Source: Prosapia bicincta | Lineage: Eukaryota; Arthropoda; Insecta; Hemiptera; Cercopidae | Assembly: GCA_036971475.1 (NCBI GenBank) | Contig: JBAIZL010000005.1 | Span: 176,735,386 to 176,799,385 of the forward strand | Direction: 5' to 3' | DNA length: 64,000 nucleotides | In this document: one piece after another, positions 59,885 to 64,000 of the stretch | Layout: every line of letters starts with the position of its first letter | Position numbering within the stretch: position 1 is the stretch's first letter | Program-made: the position numbers and the translations under genes | The notes under the pieces: model-generated | What the model was told of the DNA's origin: nothing | The model's database searches: none | The model's input: only the letters and a program-made list of their open reading frames with translations

Positions 59885-60115
59885 AAGTGGGTATTGTAAA
59901 TTGATAATAGCTTTGTCTTTTTTCAAAGCCTTCGGCAAGTCGCCATTAAGTTGATTACTTTTTCCATGTTTCTAAAAAATCGTCTTGTATCAGAAAATAT
60001 AATTAAATATGTTTCCAGAATAGATTACGTGGTGAAAATATTACAAACAGATTTATTTACAGTTACATAGTTATCAATTACGTAATGTATTATAGAATTT
60101 TGATTTGTTTTCCAT
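59885..60115 (+). repeat. Duplication block 5, second copy
   Basis: Partner of 10,620-10,885, with ATGTTTCCAGAATAGA, ATTACAAACAGAT and TATTATAGAATTTTGA in the same order. Confidence 0.8.
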
Positions 60116-60902
60116 ATGCAGTTTGAATTTCATTTCAGACATCGCCAGTCTTCAATATCAGAGCCATCCTTAGGGTGTAGCGAGTGGAACAGCCGCTCCA
60201 GGTCTTGCGCAAAAAAAAAACTAAAATGTTTTAATGTTTTTTAATGAAAATAATAAAATAATGTACAGATATACGTGCCTTAAATATCTGTCTGATTACG
60301 CGAACAATATTGTAAAATTATTGAAAAACCTGCGAACGAGATATCGGCATCGCCAACAAAAGAATGCAAAACATTTAATAGCGCTGCAAGGTGACCGCCC
60401 GCCCGCCGGTAAGTTTGCACCGACTCCTCGCACTAAAAAAATTATAGTACTTTTTTTTAATACGTGCAAATAATAATATTATTTTGTAATAATAATATGT
60501 CTTTATTTATGTTTGATTATTAATCACATAAGCAATAAAACAAAATGTATTTCTTATACGAATTTGTTTATTTTTTGTCGGATCTAAAGTAATATATATC
60601 CTTTAATAGTTCATTGATTGAAATATTAGAATGGAAGAGTTTAGACCATGATCCTAAATTATATATCTTTCTTATCTCGAACACTTTACACAGAGTAAAA
60701 CATTGTACACGTCAAAATTAAAAATAGAGCAATGGCTCATTAAAAAAATCACGTAAATAAATAGCATGTTTTGGGACGAAATGACTTCACCTAAATTGCT
60801 TTAAACCCACCATTTTTCAAGTTAATTTAAATATGTTACGGGGGAGGCAGCTTTTAAAAAAATCATTGCAATCATTTTTTCTCTGGCTTCGGATTTGCTA
60901 AG
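60116..60902. other. Intergenic, nothing recognised
   Basis: No credible gene. A GC-rich scrap (GACCGCCCGCCCGCCGG) near 60,390 stands out from the AT-rich background without a known cause. Confidence 0.35.
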
Positions 60903-60953
60903 GACGGTTTTTTCAAACCGTCTTTTTGAAGGCCATCGGATGCCTTCAAAAAG
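60903..60953. repeat. Two adjacent perfect hairpins
   Basis: Stem 1 is GACGGTTT/AAACCGTC (60903-60922, 4-nt loop). Stem 2 is CTTTTTGAAGGC/GCCTTCAAAAAG (60922-60953, 12 bp, 8-nt loop). They share one base and are both perfect, which is unlikely in decaying sequence. Confidence 0.85.
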
Positions 60954-60974
60954 AGATAACAGTTTTATTTAAAT

Positions 60975-61380
60975 ATAAAACTATAAAAATCATAATGTCC
61001 TTAGCTAAAATATAGGCAACTTGCTTATGAATGGTTTAGTAGCCATTGTTTAGTGCATCAAAACAATTTGTTATTTCGAGAGACATTTTTTTGGATTATT
61101 TATCCTAATTAAATATTTATAAAATCTCTTAAAATAAATGAATTTTTAGGTTTTCTGTTGTATTTTTTGTGTATTGAATTTATGGCAAACTGTTTCAAGG
61201 GAACATCGTATCAGGCCAAAAATACACAAGTCAAATCTAATGCCAGGTAATAGAAGAAGGTGTTTTCAATTAAATATAATAGAGCTAATGAATTTTAAAA
61301 GTAATTAATTTCACTCCCCAATTAGTTGTTTGTAAAACGTTTAAATTTTCGATCAGAGATTTTAACGTTAATTAATTAGT
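60975..61380 (+). repeat. Duplication block 6, second copy
   Basis: Partner of 13,640-14,050, with AGCCATTGTTTAGTGCATCA, ATTTCGAGAGACATTTTT, CTTAAAATAAATGA and CTCCCCAATTAG in order. Confidence 0.85.
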
Positions 61381-62904
61381 TTTAGGAAGTAATGGCGCAC
61401 TTGCATATCATTTTATAAAATAAGTAGCATCTACTCTAGTAAAGCTAGACCTTATGAAATCAGGAATGCTACAAAATACATTAATTAAGATGAAATCTTT
61501 AAACCGAATTAAACTTTAATTTGAAAATACTAACACAGACACTGCATGATTTCTTAAAAGAGTAATTTTTAATAGGAGTACTTACTGGAATCAATGCTTT
61601 TCGTTGCATAGACGTCATTAGTATTCATTTTATGACGCATGTTGCAAACGTTACTTACTTCTCAGTAAGGAATTTAGGACTTAAGTTACTAGAAATACAT
61701 GATTGCCTTGATATTGTTAAGTTTTATCATTTTTTTTATACGATAGTGTATTTTATTATAAAACTAAAAAAATATGTTTAAAGACAAAAATACATTCATT
61801 CTCTTTTAAGGAGTGTTAAATGATAAGACATGCATACAAATTGTTTACAGAATAATTTATAACTATCAAGCATTGTGTGTATATATACGTGAAGCGTTTA
61901 TAGATACCGAACTTACAAGTGTAAAATTTAATCGAAATTTATATAAGTTTCACAACATCGTTTGAAATCAAAACAACCCTGAGCACGTGATCTATTAGGA
62001 CTAATGTCCCTCACAAGTCTCCCAAAGAATTATATTTCCTGTTAAAAACCTAAATGAGTTTATCATCGCCAATACCATGGTTCTGAAACCATCCCCTAAA
62101 CTAGGTTATTTAAAATAAAAACTAAAGACTAAAATCAGAAAAAACTTAACCTAAATATCAATAAAAAATTTAAACAACGAGTTCTAAAAATAAAACTAAA
62201 ATTATAAATATTTTAATAAATATAGATATTTGTAAGTTGTGATATCATTCGTAAACACCACCTTTAAACTTTCTCGTAGAATATAAAGCTGACGAACATC
62301 GACCCACTCATCACGTTCAAACAGAACATGCATGATTCCCGATGCTGGTTTTGATTGATGTTAGTCATTCTTAAATCCAATCATAGAAAAGGGCATACTT
62401 CTCTGTTCATGGTAAATCATATACCTTTACACCTGTTGAATACTTGTGACTAATTTCCTTTTTATCTGGTTTTGTATTTTCCAGTGTTCTACGGTCATCT
62501 GGCGCCTTGCAAAATTATATCTCGACACAATTTACTTAGAACTTTAGTATTGAACATACAATGCCTCCCATATAATAAATCGTTTATAGAGAACATTTCT
62601 TGGGTCACTGGAGAGCACTTTTAGAATGGGAACTCACGGCTCATTATATTGCTCTAGATAGAGTAATTGTCAGAGCTTCGTGAATTCAGTACACTGAATA
62701 CTCTGAATTAAATACTTTTGGGTTTAAAGTTTCCTCTTTAGTTTTACTGAATAGATATCAGTTGAGAACTCCTAATATTGTGTCCGGTAATGCCGACACC
62801 TGTCTTCTGCAGGTACAAATTAATTACTTGAGATGGAATCGAGTTATTCATACATAGTCAGTGGAAAGAATTACAGTAGAGTAGTTTACTAATTGTTTAT
62901 CCAG
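61381..62904. other. AT-rich intergenic, nothing recognised
   Basis: No gene, RNA or repeat partner found. Confidence 0.4.
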
Positions 62905-63088
62905 TGTATGTTTCAACTGTCTCCCTCTCGTTCTCCCTCTCTTTATCTCTTTCTTTCACACACACAGTCCCTATCTCTAAAAGGGTTGTGTGTGTTTTAC
63001 ATCCTTTCTTCTCTCCTTTCTCTCCTTCTCTTTCTCTCTTCTTTCTTCTCTCTCTTTCCCTCTCTCTCCCTCCTCTCTCTCCCTCTGT

Positions 63089-63137
<49 letters not shown>

Positions 63138-63420
63138 AATATATATATATCATATTCACTCTCTCTGAATGTGTGCTTGTGTATGTGTTCCAATTCTCTC
63201 CCATCCTACTTCCTCTCACTCTTTTTCTCACCCACTTTCACTTTGTGTATGTTTGTCAAAATCTCACACTCCTTCCTCCTTTCTCTCTCACCCATACACC
63301 CTCTCTCTGTATGTGTGTGTTTCAACTTTCTGCCCTTCCTTCCTCCCTTCTCCTTCTCTCACCTACACTCACTCTCCCTACATATTTGTGTTTTTGAACT
63401 CTCCAACTATATCCTTTCTA
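62905..63420. repeat. CT-rich microsatellite tract with (CT)n core
   Basis: Pyrimidine-rich plus strand with a pure (CT)n at about 63,096-63,135 and recurring TTTCTCTC and CACACTC phrases. The Ser/Leu-rich and Arg/Glu-rich ORFs on both strands (up to 182 codons) are artefacts. Confidence 0.93.
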
Positions 63421-63579
63421 CCATATTCAATACTACAGGAGGATCATGCTAACAAAATGTTTTACATTTTGCTAGAGTATATTATTATGGGACATTTTAA
63501 AATTATAATATCAAAATATTTTTAAAAATATTACTATTTTTCCATTTTACATAATACATTAAATTCATTGCTACAGGCC

Positions 63580-63734
63580 ATGCAGAAGTGTCGGACAAAG
63601 TGACAAGGTGACGGCTTGTATCTTTAGCGGGATAAGATTTCTGGAAGGGCAGCATTGAAATCTGAAAGCTACAAATAACAAATTCCCTCACCAATGTCTT
63701 TGTCACAAAGTTGGTTTTCATAATAACCATGTAG

Positions 63735-63787
<53 letters not shown>

Positions 63788-64000
63788 GGTGATAAAAACT
63801 AGATCAGAACTATCTTCAAAATATACCATTCTGGCCACTAATAGTTATTATTTAGTGACTTTTAATTTTTAAAAGTTTTAAATAATTTGGTTTGTGTTTA
63901 TGTCCAGCCACTTTATTTTCAAAAACTTTGAGTATTTAAAAGCATTAAACCTTTATAAGCATTCACGATTCTTTGTTGCTTCTCTTAACTTTGAAAATTT
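63580..64000 (+). repeat. Duplication block 7, second copy, with (TA)n insertion
   Basis: Partner of 37,730-38,015. (TA)n at 63,739-63,784 interrupts it. It matches to the last base of the window (TTTATAAGCATTC then TTGTTGCT(T/A)CTCT), so the duplication probably continues beyond. Confidence 0.8.

Noticed and set aside
60903..60953. Bacterial-type terminator
   Set aside because: The stem plus T-run form is superficially similar, but there is no gene upstream and the sequence is eukaryotic.
62893..63525. Ser/Leu-rich and Arg/Glu-rich ORFs
   Set aside because: Artefacts of the CT-rich tract, open in several frames and both strands.

Overview
This is a eukaryotic genomic window, AT-rich and dominated by repeats. 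It has no bacterial or organellar gene organisation, no rRNA, and no tRNA that I could recognise. The transposons (a Ty3/gypsy element with a tRNA-Lys type primer site, a Jockey-clade non-LTR element, an I-like non-LTR element with RNase H, and pogo-type DNA elements) and the many CA and TA microsatellites fit an arthropod, most plausibly an insect and perhaps a hemipteran. That assignment is an inference from family resemblance. The most frequent variant in the large minisatellite is a CpG to TpG change, which hints at a genome with some DNA methylation.

Layout. About 0.2-4.0 kb is a minisatellite of roughly 90 copies of a 42-bp unit. About 5.1-5.6 kb is a degenerate 132-bp repeat. From 6 kb onward I see seven ancient, diverged, colinear duplication blocks. 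The first copy lies at about 6.2-38.0 kb and the second at about 41.7-64.0 kb, running off the window. One block is inverted in the second copy. The 38.0-41.7 kb junction holds an I-like retrotransposon scrap and a 23-bp minisatellite.

Transposons. A pogo-like deletion derivative lies at 19.0-19.7 kb and still carries a tail of transposase-like codons. A young Ty3/gypsy element spans 22,152-30,813, with two 1,207-bp LTRs that differ by about seven substitutions. It carries gag, protease, and reverse transcriptase/RNase H/integrase, but no env, and has several frameshifts. It sits inside an older TA-rich element bounded by perfect 30-bp inverted repeats. A nearly complete Jockey element (44,570-48,911) has a 12-bp target-site duplication and a poly(A) tail, and its ORF1 and ORF2 are fused in frame. 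A 5'-truncated, heavily damaged I-like element lies at 54.1-57.0 kb.

Host coding content. No convincing host gene was found. The best small candidate is a 59-codon minus-strand ORF with one predicted membrane helix (12,551-12,730). Several minus-strand ORFs at 17.0-18.1 kb could be exons but are unrecognised. The coding genes that can be named all belong to transposons and act only in their own replication: gag packages RNA, protease cuts polyproteins, reverse transcriptase and RNase H make cDNA, and integrase or endonuclease inserts it.
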